Below are positions 50,922 through 62,473 of a DNA stretch of 64,000 nucleotides, in pieces. The DNA lies in the NCBI RefSeq assembly GCF_000612585.1, contig NZ_JFCA01000018.1, positions 52,254 through 116,253 on the forward strand, given 5' to 3'. Position 1 is the first letter of the stretch, and the number at the start of each line of letters is the position of its first letter. The DNA comes from Pseudomonas sp. CHM02 (GTDB lineage: Bacteria > Pseudomonadota > Gammaproteobacteria > Pseudomonadales > Pseudomonadaceae). The translations under genes were made by a program, and so were the position numbers. The notes beneath the pieces were generated by a model. It did not search any database, had not been told where the DNA came from, and was given only the letters and a program-made list of their open reading frames with translations.

Positions 50922-51896
50922 TTACATCACTCCCGCACGCAGCAAGTCGTGCATGTTCAGGGCGCCAATCGGACGGTCGTCGCCATCGACCACTACCAGT
51001 GCGCCGATCTTGTGGTCTTCCATGATCTTCAAGGCTTCGGCTGCCAGCATTTCAGGGCGCGCGGTCTTGCCGTGAGGTGTCATCACCGCATCAATGGTGG
51101 CGGTGTGGATGTCGATGGTGCGGTCCAGGGTGCGGCGCAGGTCGCCGTCGGTGAAGACCCCGGCCAGGCGGCCGTCGGCTTCCAGGATCACGGTCATGCC
51201 CAGGCCTTTGCGAGTCATCTCCATCAGCGCGTCCTTCAGTAACGTGCCGCGCTGGACGTGGGGCAATTCATCGCCCGAGTGCATGACGTTTTCCACTTTC
51301 AGCAGCAGGCGGCGGCCCAGGGCGCCACCCGGGTGGGAAAACGCGAAGTCCTCGGCGGTAAACCCTCGGGCTTCCAGCAGCGCCACGGCCAGGGCATCGC
51401 CCATGACCAGCGCAGCGGTAGTGGAGGAGGTCGGTGCCAGGTTCAGCGGGCAGGCCTCGTGGGCCACATGGACATTCAGGTTCACTTCGGCGGCCTTGGC
51501 CAGTGTCGACTCCGGGTTGCCGGTGATGCTGATCATCTGGATGCCCAAGCGCTTGATCAGCGGCAACAGGGTCACGATTTCGTTGGTGGTGCCGGAGTTG
51601 GACAGTGCCAGGATGACGTCATCCTTGGTGATCATGCCCATGTCGCCGTGGCTGGCTTCGGCGGGGTGCACGAAAAACGCGGTGGTTCCGGTGCTGGCCA
51701 GGGTGGCGGCGATCTTGTTGCCAACGTGGCCCGACTTGCCCATGCCGACCACGACAACGCGGCCCTTGCTGGCCAGAATCATCTCGCAGGCGCGTACGAA
51801 ATCTGCGTCGATATGCGCCAGCAAGCCTTCTACGGCCTCAAGCTCGAGGCGAATGGTGCGTTGCGCTGATTGAATAAGGTCGCTGGATTGGCTCAT
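50922..51896 (-). CDS. kdsD: Arabinose-5-phosphate isomerase
   Basis: 324 residues from ATG 51896 (MSQSSDLIQSAQ); the earlier in-frame methionine lies upstream of the -10 element. It makes arabinose-5-phosphate for KDO. A SIS domain (about 35-190; VVVGMGKSGHVGNKIAATLA) and two CBS domains (about 205-324) follow. First gene of the minus-strand series kdsD to ptsO. Confidence 0.95.
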   Translation of the reverse strand: MSQSSDLIQSAQRTIRLELEAVEGLLAHIDADFVRACEMILASKGRVVVVGMGKSGHVGNKIAATLASTGTTAFFVHPAEASHGDMGMITKDDVILALSNSGTTNEIVTLLPLIKRLGIQMISITGNPESTLAKAAEVNLNVHVAHEACPLNLAPTSSTTAALVMGDALAVALLEARGFTAEDFAFSHPGGALGRRLLLKVENVMHSGDELPHVQRGTLLKDALMEMTRKGLGMTVILEADGRLAGVFTDGDLRRTLDRTIDIHTATIDAVMTPHGKTARPEMLAAEALKIMEDHKIGALVVVDGDDRPIGALNMHDLLRAGVM

Positions 51897-51930
51897 GTCT
51901 GAAATCGTATAGCCTGACGAAAAGTCGGCG

Positions 51931-51936
51931 ATTATA
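51931..51936 (-). promoter_or_regulatory. Candidate -10 element of kdsD
   Basis: A perfect TATAAT on the minus strand 35 bases before the start codon, with no good -35 at the expected spacing. Confidence 0.4.
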
Positions 51937-51988
51937 ACGGTAATGATCAATTCCCTCACGCAAGTTCGTCAGGGTTTGTTCGCGATGC

Positions 51989-52018
51989 GCTTGAGATACA
52001 TCTCAAGCAACGTTTTTT
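51989..52018 (+). other. Palindrome and T-run between kdsD and mlaF
   Basis: GCTTGAGAT (51989-51997) pairs perfectly with ATCTCAAGC (52000-52008), followed after four bases by six T. It looks like a plus-strand terminator although no plus-strand gene ends here. The rest of the 309-base gap holds the kdsD -10 element and the mla promoter. Confidence 0.5.
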
Positions 52019-52053
52019 CGCTGTCACCAATCTGAACAAGCACCGTTCCGGCC

Positions 52054-52083
52054 TTGGGCGCCTTGTACCAGCAGTGATATAGT
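52054..52083 (+). promoter_or_regulatory. Candidate promoter of mlaFEDCB
   Basis: TTGGGC, an 18-base spacer and TATAGT with an extended -10 TG (TGATATAGT). The leader to mlaF is about 115 bases. Confidence 0.5.
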
Positions 52084-52205
52084 TCGCCGCCAGTTCGGTC
52101 CGCTCTGCCCATGTGGCCAACTATTGCGCGGCTATTGTGCGACTGATGCAAACGTTTGTCGCAAGCGTGGTGTCCGAGTGAGAGGCTGCATCCCAAGGAG
52201 TTTAG

Positions 52206-53015
52206 ATGAGTGCCGATAACGCCTACGCGGTCGAGCTGAAGGGACTGACCTTCAAGCGCGGGACGCGCAGCATCTTCAATAATGTCGATATCCGCATTCC
52301 GCGCGGCAAGGTCACGGGCATCATGGGGCCTTCCGGTTGCGGCAAGACCACCCTGTTGCGCCTGATGGGCATGCAATTGCGCCCCAGCGCCGGCGAAGTG
52401 TGGGTCAACGGCCAGAACCTGCCGACGCTGTCGCGCAGCGATCTGTTCGATGCACGCAAGCACATGGGTGTGCTGTTCCAGAGCGGTGCGCTGTTCACCG
52501 ACCTCGATGTTTTCGAGAACGTGGCCTTTCCGCTGCGGGTGCATACCCAGCTGTCCGACGAAATGATTCGTGACATTGTGTTGCTGAAACTGCAGGCCGT
52601 AGGCCTTCGCGGCGCCATCGACCTCATGCCCGACGAACTGTCCGGCGGCATGAAGCGTCGTGTGGCCCTGGCGCGCGCCATTGCCCTCGACCCGCAGATC
52701 CTCATGTATGACGAGCCCTTCGTCGGCCAGGACCCGATCGCCATGGGCGTGCTGGTGCGCCTTATCCGCTTGCTCAATGATGCGCTGGGCATCACCAGTA
52801 TCGTGGTCTCCCATGACCTTGCAGAAACCGCGAGCATTGCCGATTACCTCTATGTAGTAGGCGATGGCCAAGTACTGGGGCAGGGCACGCCCGAAGAACT
52901 GATGAACGCCGATAACCCGCGCATTCGCCAATTCATGACCGGCGATCCTGATGGTCCGGTGCCTTTTCACTTTCCGGCAGCGGATTACCGCTCAGATCTT
53001 CTGGGGAAGCGCTGA
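52206..53015 (+). CDS. mlaF: Phospholipid transport ATPase MlaF
   Basis: 269 residues, ATPase of the MlaFEDB complex that moves phospholipids between the membranes. Walker [12 protein letters not shown], signature [16 protein letters not shown] and Walker [13 protein letters not shown] are intact. CCCAAGGAG precedes the ATG. Its stop overlaps mlaE by one base. Confidence 0.97.
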   Translation: MSADNAYAVELKGLTFKRGTRSIFNNVDIRIPRGKVTGIMGPSGCGKTTLLRLMGMQLRPSAGEVWVNGQNLPTLSRSDLFDARKHMGVLFQSGALFTDLDVFENVAFPLRVHTQLSDEMIRDIVLLKLQAVGLRGAIDLMPDELSGGMKRRVALARAIALDPQILMYDEPFVGQDPIAMGVLVRLIRLLNDALGITSIVVSHDLAETASIADYLYVVGDGQVLGQGTPEELMNADNPRIRQFMTGDPDGPVPFHFPAADYRSDLLGKR

Positions 53016-53812
53016 TGCGCAAGACATCTCTCATCGAGAAGGTTCGCCTTTTCGGTCGCTCGGGCATCGACATTGTCGAAGTGCTGGGCCGCTCGACGAT
53101 TTTCCTGTTCCACGCCCTGCTCGGCCGTGGCGGCATTGGCGGCGGCTTTGGCCTGCTGGTCAAGCAGCTGCATTCGGTTGGCGTGATGTCCCTGGTGATC
53201 ATCGTGGTCTCCGGGGTGTTCATTGGCATGGTGCTGGCGCTGCAGGGCTTCAACATTCTTTCCAGCTACGGTTCGGAGCAGGCAGTGGGGCAGATGGTCG
53301 CCCTGACGCTGTTGCGTGAACTGGGGCCGGTGGTCACCGCCTTGCTGTTCGCCGGGCGTGCGGGGTCTGCACTGACCGCCGAAATCGGCAACATGAAGTC
53401 CACTGAACAGCTGTCCAGCCTGGAAATGATCGGCGTGGACCCGCTCAAATACATTGTTGCCCCGCGCCTGTGGGCCGGTTTCATTTCCCTGCCACTGCTG
53501 GCGATGATCTTCAGCGTGGTCGGTATCTGGGGCGGTTCATGGGTGGCGGTGGACTGGCTGGGCGTCTACGACGGCTCCTACTGGGCCAACATGCAAAACA
53601 GTGTGACGTTCACTGGCGACGTGCTCAACGGCATCATAAAAAGCATCGTCTTCGCCTTTGTAGTGACCTGGATCGCCGTATTCCAAGGCTACGACTGTGA
53701 GCCCACCTCAGAAGGGATCAGTCGCGCCACCACCAAGACCGTTGTGTACGCCTCGCTGGCGGTACTGGGCCTTGACTTCATTTTGACCGCCTTGATGTTT
53801 GGAGATTTCTGA
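53015..53812 (+). CDS. mlaE: Phospholipid transport permease MlaE
   Basis: 265 residues with five or six membrane helices, MlaE/YrbE family. [20 protein letters not shown] is the conserved core segment, and GCEP-like [17 protein letters not shown] lies near the end. Overlaps mlaF and mlaD by one base. Confidence 0.97.
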   Translation: MRKTSLIEKVRLFGRSGIDIVEVLGRSTIFLFHALLGRGGIGGGFGLLVKQLHSVGVMSLVIIVVSGVFIGMVLALQGFNILSSYGSEQAVGQMVALTLLRELGPVVTALLFAGRAGSALTAEIGNMKSTEQLSSLEMIGVDPLKYIVAPRLWAGFISLPLLAMIFSVVGIWGGSWVAVDWLGVYDGSYWANMQNSVTFTGDVLNGIIKSIVFAFVVTWIAVFQGYDCEPTSEGISRATTKTVVYASLAVLGLDFILTALMFGDF

Positions 53813-54279
53813 TGCAAAACCGCACTGTGGAAATCGGTGTCGGCCTTTTCTTGCTGGCTGGCATCCTGGCTTTACTGTTGTTGGCCCTGCGAGTCAGCGG
53901 CTTGTCGGCCAGCCCCACCGCCGATACTTATAAACTTTACGCGTACTTCGACAATATCGCCGGTTTGACTGTCAGAGCTAAAGTGACCATGGCCGGTGTA
54001 ACCATCGGCAAGGTCACGGCAATCGATCTGGACCGCGACAGCTTCACCGGTCGAGTGACAATGCAACTGGACAAGAAGGTAGATAATCTGCCGACCGACT
54101 CCACTGCATCTATCCTCACCGCAGGGCTGCTGGGCGAGAAATACATCGGTGTCAGCGTGGGCGGGGAAACAGCCCTGCTCAAGGATGGCTCGACAATCCA
54201 CGACACACAGTCGTCGTTGGTACTTGAAGACCTGATCGGTAAATTCCTGCTCAATACGGTCAATAAAGACGCCAAATGA
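53812..54279 (+). CDS. mlaD: Phospholipid transport MCE protein MlaD
   Basis: 155 residues. An N-terminal anchor helix (GVGLFLLAGILALLLLALRV) is followed by an MCE domain (about 40-120; YAYFDNIAGLTVRAKVTMAG). MlaD forms the hexameric ring on MlaE that passes lipid to MlaC. Confidence 0.96.
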   Translation: MQNRTVEIGVGLFLLAGILALLLLALRVSGLSASPTADTYKLYAYFDNIAGLTVRAKVTMAGVTIGKVTAIDLDRDSFTGRVTMQLDKKVDNLPTDSTASILTAGLLGEKYIGVSVGGETALLKDGSTIHDTQSSLVLEDLIGKFLLNTVNKDAK

Positions 54280-54290
54280 GGAATCTGTAC

Positions 54291-54938
54291 ATGATCTCTA
54301 CCTTGCGACGTGGCCTCCTGGTACTGCTTGCAGCGCTGCCGTTGATGGCCAACGCAGCAGGTTCTGCCCACGAACTGGTGCAGGACACGACTAACAAGAT
54401 GTTGGCCGACCTGTCGGCCAACAAGGAAAAGTACAAGCAAGACCCAAGTCAGTTCTACGACGCGCTCAATAGCATTGTCGGCCCGGTGGTCGATGCCGAA
54501 GGCATTTCCCGCAGCATCATGACGGTCAAGTATTCGCGCAAGGCGACTCCGGCGCAGATGCAGACCTTCCAGGAAAACTTCAAGAAAGGCCTGTTCCAGT
54601 TCTATGGCAATGCGCTGCTGGAGTACAACAACCAGGGCATTACCGTTGCTCCAGCCGGCGATGAGTCGGGTGATCGCACCAGCGTGAACATGAGCGTCAA
54701 GGGCAACAACGGCGCCGTCTATCCTGTGCAATACACGCTGGAGAAGGTCAACGGCGAGTGGAAACTGCGTAACGTGATCATCAACGGCATCAACATTGGC
54801 AAGCTGTTCCGTGACCAGTTCGCCGATGCCATGCAGCGCAATGGCAACGACCTGGACAAAACCATCAATGGTTGGGCCGGTGAAGTCGCCAAGGCCAAGG
54901 AAGAAACCGATAAAGCTGCCGGGAAGCCTGCGCAATGA
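54291..54938 (+). CDS. mlaC: Periplasmic phospholipid carrier MlaC
   Basis: 215 residues from ATG 54291, chosen because GAGGA lies eight bases upstream; an ATG at 54276 overlaps mlaD and has no site. A signal peptide ends near ANAAG. MlaC shuttles phospholipids between MlaFEDB and the outer-membrane complex. Its end overlaps mlaB by four bases. Confidence 0.94.
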   Translation: MISTLRRGLLVLLAALPLMANAAGSAHELVQDTTNKMLADLSANKEKYKQDPSQFYDALNSIVGPVVDAEGISRSIMTVKYSRKATPAQMQTFQENFKKGLFQFYGNALLEYNNQGITVAPAGDESGDRTSVNMSVKGNNGAVYPVQYTLEKVNGEWKLRNVIINGINIGKLFRDQFADAMQRNGNDLDKTINGWAGEVAKAKEETDKAAGKPAQ

Positions 54939-55240
54939 CCGAGTCGGCTGTTCGTCTCGGCGATGCCGGCGAGCTGTTCCTCAGCGGCGTGCTGGATTAC
55001 CGTACCGGGCCTGACCTGCGCAAGCAGGGCCAGGCGCTGATCAAGACCAGCACTGCGCCTGCGTTGGTGCTGGATTGCTCGGCTGTGACCAAGTCCAGCA
55101 GCGTCGGTTTATCGCTGCTGCTGTGCTTCATGCGTGATGCCGAAGCGGCGAAAAAGCCGGTCAGCATCCGGGCATTGCCCGAAGACATGCGCGAAATTGC
55201 CGAAGTTTCCGGTCTGACCGAGCTGCTGGCGCATCCTTAA
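54935..55240 (+). CDS. mlaB: STAS-domain protein MlaB
   Basis: 101 residues, a single STAS domain with TAPALVLDCSAVTKSSSVGL. MlaB binds MlaF and is needed for complex stability. Last gene of mlaFEDCB; a terminator follows. Confidence 0.93.
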   Translation: MTESAVRLGDAGELFLSGVLDYRTGPDLRKQGQALIKTSTAPALVLDCSAVTKSSSVGLSLLLCFMRDAEAAKKPVSIRALPEDMREIAEVSGLTELLAHP

Positions 55241-55251
55241 TACACATTATT

Positions 55252-55308
55252 GAGAAGCCCCCCGTCAGAGTCCTGCTATGCGGGGTTCGCAGGCGCGGGG
55301 CTTTTTTG
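55252..55308 (+). terminator. Intrinsic terminator after mlaB
   Basis: An AAGCCCC/GGGGCTT outer stem with a further inner hairpin, followed by six T. Confidence 0.7.
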
Positions 55309-55353
55309 TATGATGTGCGACCCGCGCGCACTGGGCGCCGATAGAGGTTGAGC

Positions 55354-56882
<1,529 letters not shown>

Positions 56883-56906
56883 TCCCGCCGCTGAAAACGC
56901 TGTCAC

Positions 56907-57021
56907 TGTAGTGAGCGGGCTTCTTGTGGTGAGCGGGCTAGCCCCGCGTTGGAGTGCGCAGCGCTCCCCAGATGTTTAGGGCCGCTACGCAACCCAGCGC
57001 GGGACAAGCCCGCTCACTACA
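56907..57021. repeat. Imperfect inverted repeat, family C
   Basis: TGTAGTGAGCGGGCTT on the left and AAGCCCGCTCACTACA on the right, with GCCCCGCG/CGCGGG inside. The left arm is partly duplicated (GTAGTGAGCGGGCT then GTGGTGAGCGGGCT). It is related to the perfect repeat at 21014. Confidence 0.85.
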
Positions 57022-57129
57022 GAGACTTGCTGTGAATTTGTTTCAAATCGAGGCTGTAATGGCCTCGATCTGTGTCTGGCGCCGATTGTGACCGGACAGC
57101 AATAGCCTGATGAAGGACTGACGTTTCCC

Positions 57130-57765
57130 ATGTTGACCATCGCACTGTCCAAGGGCCGCATCCTTGACGACACTTTGCCGCTTCTGGCTGAAGCGGGCAT
57201 CGTGCCGACCGAGAATCCGGACAAGAGCCGCAAGCTGATCATCCCCACGACCCAGGACGACGTTCGCCTGTTGATCGTGCGGGCTACCGACGTGCCGACC
57301 TACGTTGAACATGGCGCGGCCGACCTCGGTGTCGCCGGTAAAGACGTGCTGATGGAATACGGTGGCCAGGGCCTGTACGAGCCGTTGGACCTGCGTATCG
57401 CCCTGTGCAAGCTGATGACCGCCGGCCGTGTCGGCGATGTCGAGCCCAAAGGCCGCCTGCGCGTGGCGACCAAGTTCGTCAACGTCGCCAAGCGCTACTA
57501 TGCCGAGCAAGGCCGCCAGGTCGATATCATCAAGCTCTACGGTTCGATGGAGCTGGCGCCGCTGATCGGCCTCGCCGACAAGATCATCGACGTGGTCGAC
57601 ACCGGCAACACCCTGCGCGCCAACGGCCTCGAGCCCCAGGATTTCATTGCCGACATCAGTTCCCGACTGATCGTCAACAAAGCATCGATGAAGATGCAGC
57701 ACGCCCGTATCCAGGCGTTGATCGACACCCTGCGCAAGGCAGTGGAGTCGCGACACCGCGGTTGA
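57130..57765 (+). CDS. hisG: ATP phosphoribosyltransferase, short form
   Basis: 211 residues, the catalytic subunit for the first step of histidine synthesis. [17 protein letters not shown] and the PRPP site [12 protein letters not shown] are present. The short form lacks the regulatory domain and needs HisZ, which is not encoded in this window. A terminator-like hairpin separates it from hisD. Confidence 0.96.
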   Translation: MLTIALSKGRILDDTLPLLAEAGIVPTENPDKSRKLIIPTTQDDVRLLIVRATDVPTYVEHGAADLGVAGKDVLMEYGGQGLYEPLDLRIALCKLMTAGRVGDVEPKGRLRVATKFVNVAKRYYAEQGRQVDIIKLYGSMELAPLIGLADKIIDVVDTGNTLRANGLEPQDFIADISSRLIVNKASMKMQHARIQALIDTLRKAVESRHRG

Positions 57766-57819
57766 CTTACCTGCGTAGCTGAAAGGCTGCGCCCGTCTAT
57801 CCGCCTCATAGCCAGAATT

Positions 57820-57869
57820 CTCAGGTGCCCAAGCGGAAACGACTGCTAGTTTAGGGCGCCTGAGTTTTT
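57820..57869 (+). terminator. Hairpin with T-run between hisG and hisD
   Basis: CTCAGGTGCCC (57820-57830) pairs with GGGCGCCTGAG (57854-57864; one G-T pair) around a 23-base loop, followed by five T. Confidence 0.7.
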
Positions 57870-57893
57870 GCCAATTCTATTGAGGCCCTCGCT

Positions 57894-59216
57894 ATGACCA
57901 CGTCCACTGCAATTGCCCGACTCAACGCTGCCGACCCGGATTTCGCCCATCATCTGGATCATCTGCTGAGCTGGGAAAGTGTGTCCGACGACTCGGTCAA
58001 CCAGCGGGTACTCGACATCATCAAGGCCGTGCGCGAGCGCGGTGATGCGGCGCTGGTGGACTTCACCCGTCAGTTCGACGGCCTGGACGTCAAGTCCATG
58101 GCCGACCTGATCCTGCCCCGCGAACGCCTGGAACTGGCCCTGACGCGCATCACTGCGCCGCAGCGCGAAGCCCTGGAAGTGGCGGCCGCGCGCGTGCGCA
58201 GCTACCACGAAAAACAGAAACAGGACTCCTGGAGCTACACCGAGGCCGACGGCACGGTGCTGGGCCAGAAGGTCACGCCGCTGGACCGTGCCGGTTTGTA
58301 CGTGCCGGGCGGCAAGGCTTCGTACCCGTCATCGGTACTGATGAACGCGATCCCGGCCAAAGTGGCGGGCGTGACCGAAGTGGTCATGGTCGTGCCGACC
58401 CCGCGCGGTGAAATCAACGAGTTGGTGCTGGCTGCGGCTTGCATTGCCGGTGTCGATCGCGTGTTCACCATCGGTGGCGCCCAAGCCGTTGCGGCCCTGG
58501 CCTATGGCACCGAAAGCGTGCCGAAGGTCGACAAAGTGGTCGGCCCTGGCAACATCTACGTTGCCACCGCCAAGCGCCACGTGTTTGGCCAGGTGGGTAT
58601 CGACATGATCGCCGGCCCTTCGGAAATCCTCGTGGTGTGCGACGGCCAGACCGATCCGGACTGGATCGCCATGGACCTCTTCTCCCAGGCCGAGCACGAC
58701 GAAGACGCCCAGGCGATCCTGGTCAGCCCGGATGCCGAATTCCTCGACAAGGTCGCGGCCAGCATCAATAAGCTGCTGCCGACCATGGAGCGCGCCGAGA
58801 TCATCGAGAAATCGATCAATGGCCGTGGGGCGCTGATCCTGGTACGCGACATGGAGCAGGCCATCGAAGTGGCCAACCGTATCGCGCCGGAGCACTTGGA
58901 GTTGTCCGTGGCCGACCCACAGGCTTGGCTGCCGTCGATTCGCCACGCCGGTGCGATCTTCATGGGCCGCCACACCAGTGAAGCCCTGGGTGACTACTGC
59001 GCGGGGCCGAACCACGTACTGCCGACCTCCGGCACGGCGCGCTTCTCGTCGCCGCTGGGGGTGTATGACTTCCAGAAGCGTTCGTCGATCATCTTCTGCT
59101 CGCCGCAGGGTGCCTCCGAACTGGGCAAGACCGCCTCGGTGCTGGCCCGAGGTGAGTCCCTGAGCGCTCACGCCCGTAGCGCTGAATACCGCATCCTTGA
59201 AGAGAAGGGGAACTGA
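57894..59216 (+). CDS. hisD: Histidinol dehydrogenase
   Basis: 440 residues. It carries out the last two oxidations to histidine with NAD and zinc. [35 protein letters not shown] and the zinc-site residues in [10 protein letters not shown] are intact. hisC follows with a 3-base gap. Confidence 0.97.
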   Translation: MTTSTAIARLNAADPDFAHHLDHLLSWESVSDDSVNQRVLDIIKAVRERGDAALVDFTRQFDGLDVKSMADLILPRERLELALTRITAPQREALEVAAARVRSYHEKQKQDSWSYTEADGTVLGQKVTPLDRAGLYVPGGKASYPSSVLMNAIPAKVAGVTEVVMVVPTPRGEINELVLAAACIAGVDRVFTIGGAQAVAALAYGTESVPKVDKVVGPGNIYVATAKRHVFGQVGIDMIAGPSEILVVCDGQTDPDWIAMDLFSQAEHDEDAQAILVSPDAEFLDKVAASINKLLPTMERAEIIEKSINGRGALILVRDMEQAIEVANRIAPEHLELSVADPQAWLPSIRHAGAIFMGRHTSEALGDYCAGPNHVLPTSGTARFSSPLGVYDFQKRSSIIFCSPQGASELGKTASVLARGESLSAHARSAEYRILEEKGN

Positions 59217-59219
59217 GAC

Positions 59220-60272
59220 ATGAGCAAATTCTGGAGCCCTTTCGTCAAGGACCTGGTGCCTTACGTGCCCGGCGAGCAACCCAAGCTGACCAAACTGGTC
59301 AAGCTCAACACCAATGAAAACCCCTACGGCCCATCGCCCAAGGCGTTGGCCGCGATGCAGGCCGAGTTGAACGACAACCTGCGCCTGTACCCGGACCCCA
59401 ACAGCGACCTGCTCAAGCAGGCGGTCGCCAAGTATTACGGGATCGATGCCGGCAAGGTGTTCCTTGGCAATGGTTCCGATGAAGTCCTGGCACACATCTT
59501 CCACGGCCTGTTCCAGCATGATCTGCCACTGTTGTTCCCGGACATCAGCTACAGCTTCTACCCGGTTTACTGCGGCCTGTATGGCATCAAGTCCGACCCG
59601 GTGCCGCTGGACGAACAGTTCCAGATCCGCGTGGCGGACTACGCCAGGCCCAACGGCGGGATCATCTTTCCCAACCCGAACGCGCCTACCGGCTGCGTGC
59701 TGGCGCTGGACGCTGTGGAGCAGCTCCTCAAGGCCAGCCCGGATTCGGTAGTCGTGGTCGATGAAGCCTATATCGATTTCGGCGGCGAAACCGCCATCAG
59801 TCTGGTCGATCGTTACCCGAACCTGCTGGTGACCCAGACCCTCTCCAAATCGCGCTCACTGGCCGGTTTGCGCGTGGGCCTGGCGGTGGGTCACCCCGAC
59901 TTGATCGAGGCGCTGGAGCGGGTCAAGAACAGCTTCAACTCCTATCCGCTGGATCGCCTGGCGATTGTCGGCGCGGCGGCGGCGTTCGAGGACCGCGAGT
60001 ATTTCGAGAAGACCTGCAAGCAGGTGATCGACAGTCGCGACAAGCTGGTCGCGCAATTGGAAGAGAAAGGCTTTGAAGTGCTGCCCTCGGCCGCCAACTT
60101 CATCTTTGCCCGTCACCCGCGGCATGACGCGGCGGGCCTGGCGGCCAAGCTGCGTGAGCAAGGGGTGATTGTGCGGCACTTCAAACAGGAGCGGATTGCC
60201 CAGTTCCTGCGGATCAGCATTGGTACGCCGGAGCAGAACCAGGCGCTGATCGATGGGCTCGGTGAGATCTAG
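59220..60272 (+). CDS. hisC: Histidinol-phosphate aminotransferase
   Basis: 350 residues, PLP enzyme of fold type I. The PLP lysine lies in [20 protein letters not shown], with [11 protein letters not shown] near the start. Last gene of the hisG-hisD-hisC set; a REP pair follows. Confidence 0.97.
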   Translation: MSKFWSPFVKDLVPYVPGEQPKLTKLVKLNTNENPYGPSPKALAAMQAELNDNLRLYPDPNSDLLKQAVAKYYGIDAGKVFLGNGSDEVLAHIFHGLFQHDLPLLFPDISYSFYPVYCGLYGIKSDPVPLDEQFQIRVADYARPNGGIIFPNPNAPTGCVLALDAVEQLLKASPDSVVVVDEAYIDFGGETAISLVDRYPNLLVTQTLSKSRSLAGLRVGLAVGHPDLIEALERVKNSFNSYPLDRLAIVGAAAAFEDREYFEKTCKQVIDSRDKLVAQLEEKGFEVLPSAANFIFARHPRHDAAGLAAKLREQGVIVRHFKQERIAQFLRISIGTPEQNQALIDGLGEI

Positions 60273-60299
60273 GCGTTAGACCTTTATTGGCTTGACGGG

Positions 60300-60375
60300 C
60301 CTCATCGCGGGCAAGCCCGGCTCCCACATTGGAATGCATTTCCCTGTGGGAGCCGGGCTTGCCCGAGATGAGGCC
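60300..60375. repeat. REP inverted pair, family B (tail-to-tail)
   Basis: GCCTCATCGCGGGCAAGCC with GGCTCCCACA, followed after about 16 bases by TGTGGGAGCCGGGCTTGCC and GAGATGAGGC. The outermost GCCTCATC/GATGAGGC extends the symmetry. Between convergent hisC and uraA. Confidence 0.85.
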
Positions 60376-60393
60376 ATCAGCAACACCGCATCG

Positions 60394-61674
60394 TTACAGC
60401 AACGGCTCATCCGGCTTCTTGTTCTTCCAGCCATCATTGCCCGGCAGCAGCAGGTTCAAACCAATCGCCACTACCGCACACAGGGCGATGCCCTTGAGGC
60501 CGAAGTCATCCGGGCCGGTGCCGGTACCCACCAGCACACCGCCAATCCCGAACACCAACGTCACCGAGACAATCACCAGGTTGCGCGCCTCGCCCAGGTC
60601 GATCTTGTGGCGGATCAGCGTGTTCATGCCCACCGCCGCAATCGAGCCGAACAGCAGGCACAGGATCCCGCCCATCACCGGCACCGGAATGCTCTGCAGC
60701 AAGGCGCCGAACTTACCGATAAACGCCAGGCTGATGGCAAAGATTGCCGCCCAGGTCATGATTTTCGGGTTGTAGTTCTTGGTCAGCATCACCGCGCCGG
60801 TCACTTCGGCGTAGGTGGTGTTCGGCGGGCCGCCGAACAGGCCGGCAGCCGTGGTGGCAATGCCGTCACCCAGCAAGGTGCGGTGCAGGCCGGGCTTCTT
60901 CAGGTAGTCGCGACCGGTCACGCTGCCCACCGCAATCACACCGCCGATGTGTTCGATCGCCGGGGCCAGGGCCACCGGGACGATGAACAGGATCGCTTGC
61001 CAGTTGAATTCCGGCGCGGTGAAGTGGGGCAGGGCGAGCCACGGGGCAGCGGCGATCTTCGCCGTGTCGACCACGCCAAAGTAGAACGACATGGCAAAAC
61101 CCACCAACACGCCGGAGATGATCGGCACCAGGCGGAAGATGCCCTTGCCGAACACCGCCACGATCAAGGTGGTCAGCAATGCCGGCATCGAGATCATCAT
61201 CGCCGTCTGGTAATGGATCAGCTCGGTACCGTCACCGGCTTTACCCATTGCCATGTTCGCGGCAATCGGTGCCATGGCCAGGCCGATGGAGATAATCACC
61301 GGCCCGATCACCACCGGCGGCAGCAACCGGTCGATAAACCCGGTGCCTTTGATCTTCACCGCCAGGCCCAGGAAGGTATAAACGAAACCGGCCGCCATCA
61401 CCCCGCCCATGGTCGCCGCGAGGCCGAACTGGCCCTTGGCGAGAATGATCGGGGTGATGAAGGCAAAGCTCGACGCCAGGAAGACCGGCACCTGCCGCCC
61501 TGTCACCAGCTGGAACAACAACGTGCCCAGGCCTGCGGTGAACAGTGCGACGTTTGGATCAAGACCTGTGATCAGCGGCATCAACACCAGCGCGCCAAAT
61601 GCCACGAAGAGCATTTGTGCGCCAGACAGGATCTGGCGCCAAAGCGGGTCGTTGAATTCATCCTGCATGCTCAC
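60394..61674 (-). CDS. uraA: Uracil permease UraA
   Basis: 426 residues with 14 membrane helices, NCS2 family. The conserved [20 protein letters not shown] segment (19 residues matching) and [15 protein letters not shown], whose Glu binds uracil, are present. Its ATG overlaps the upp stop by four bases. Confidence 0.95.
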   Translation of the reverse strand: MSMQDEFNDPLWRQILSGAQMLFVAFGALVLMPLITGLDPNVALFTAGLGTLLFQLVTGRQVPVFLASSFAFITPIILAKGQFGLAATMGGVMAAGFVYTFLGLAVKIKGTGFIDRLLPPVVIGPVIISIGLAMAPIAANMAMGKAGDGTELIHYQTAMMISMPALLTTLIVAVFGKGIFRLVPIISGVLVGFAMSFYFGVVDTAKIAAAPWLALPHFTAPEFNWQAILFIVPVALAPAIEHIGGVIAVGSVTGRDYLKKPGLHRTLLGDGIATTAAGLFGGPPNTTYAEVTGAVMLTKNYNPKIMTWAAIFAISLAFIGKFGALLQSIPVPVMGGILCLLFGSIAAVGMNTLIRHKIDLGEARNLVIVSVTLVFGIGGVLVGTGTGPDDFGLKGIALCAVVAIGLNLLLPGNDGWKNKKPDEPLL

Positions 61675-62309
61675 GCGTCCTTCTGCTTGGTGCCGAAGAT
61701 CTTGTCACCGGCATCGCCCAGGCCCGGGATGATGTAGCCGTGTTCGTTCAGGCGCTCATCGATGGACGCGGTGTAGATCTGCACGTCCGGGTGGGCCTTC
61801 TCGACGGCAGCGATGCCTTCGGGTGCCGCGACCAGCACCATGGCGCGGATGTCCCGGCAACCGGCTTTTTTCAGCAGGTCGATGGTGGCAACCATGGAAC
61901 TACCGGTGGCCAGCATCGGGTCGATGATCATCGCCAGGCGCTCGTTGATTTCCGGAACGAGTTTTTCCAGGTAGGTGTGGGCCTGCAACGTTTCTTCGTT
62001 GCGGGCCACGCCCACGGCGCTGACCTTGGCGCCCGGGATCAGGCTGAGCACGCCTTCGAGCATGCCGATACCGGCGCGCAGGATCGGCACCACGGTGATT
62101 TTCTTACCGGCGATTTTCTCGACCTGGACGGGGCCGGCCCAACCAGGAATCTCGTAGCTTTCCAGGGGCAAATCCTTGGTAGCTTCGTAAGTGAGCAACG
62201 CTCCGACTTCCTGAGCAAGCTCACGGAAGTTCTTCGTGCTAATGTCGGCGCGGCGCATAAGGCCGAGCTTGTGTCGGATCAGCGGGTGGCGGATCTCGCG
62301 AGTGGGCAT
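61671..62309 (-). CDS. upp: Uracil phosphoribosyltransferase
   Basis: 212 residues from ATG 62309 ([16 protein letters not shown]), the family start; eight upstream codons have no site. It turns uracil and PRPP into UMP. PRPP site [20 protein letters not shown] and the end [17 protein letters not shown] are typical. First gene of upp-uraA. Confidence 0.96.
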   Translation of the reverse strand: MPTREIRHPLIRHKLGLMRRADISTKNFRELAQEVGALLTYEATKDLPLESYEIPGWAGPVQVEKIAGKKITVVPILRAGIGMLEGVLSLIPGAKVSAVGVARNEETLQAHTYLEKLVPEINERLAMIIDPMLATGSSMVATIDLLKKAGCRDIRAMVLVAAPEGIAAVEKAHPDVQIYTASIDERLNEHGYIIPGLGDAGDKIFGTKQKDA

Positions 62310-62331
62310 GGGAAAGGCTCCGGCGGCGGGC

Positions 62332-62356
62332 AAAAAAACCGGCCTAGATTAATCTA
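62332..62356 (-). promoter_or_regulatory. Palindrome and T7 tract at the upp promoter
   Basis: TAGATTAATCTA (62345-62356) is a perfect 12-base palindrome. On the gene strand GGCCGG and seven T follow it, 22 bases before the start codon. If TAATCT serves as the -10, transcription would begin at or near GG just before the T7 run. The -35 is poor. Confidence 0.35.
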
Positions 62357-62473
62357 TCCGAGGGTGTTGTCCTATAGACATCTAGTACGTTAGTCCATTA
62401 AGGCTTGCTCGGAGCGCACGAGAAGCGTACCTTCGCCCGCTTTTCTTGCCACAGCACCCCCTTGGAGAGCGCC

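Noticed and set aside
51969..52970. 333-codon minus-strand open frame opposite mlaF
   Set aside because: Its first 280 codons are antisense to mlaF. Only the last 47 codons, in the intergenic gap, look natural, and those are treated separately as a finding.
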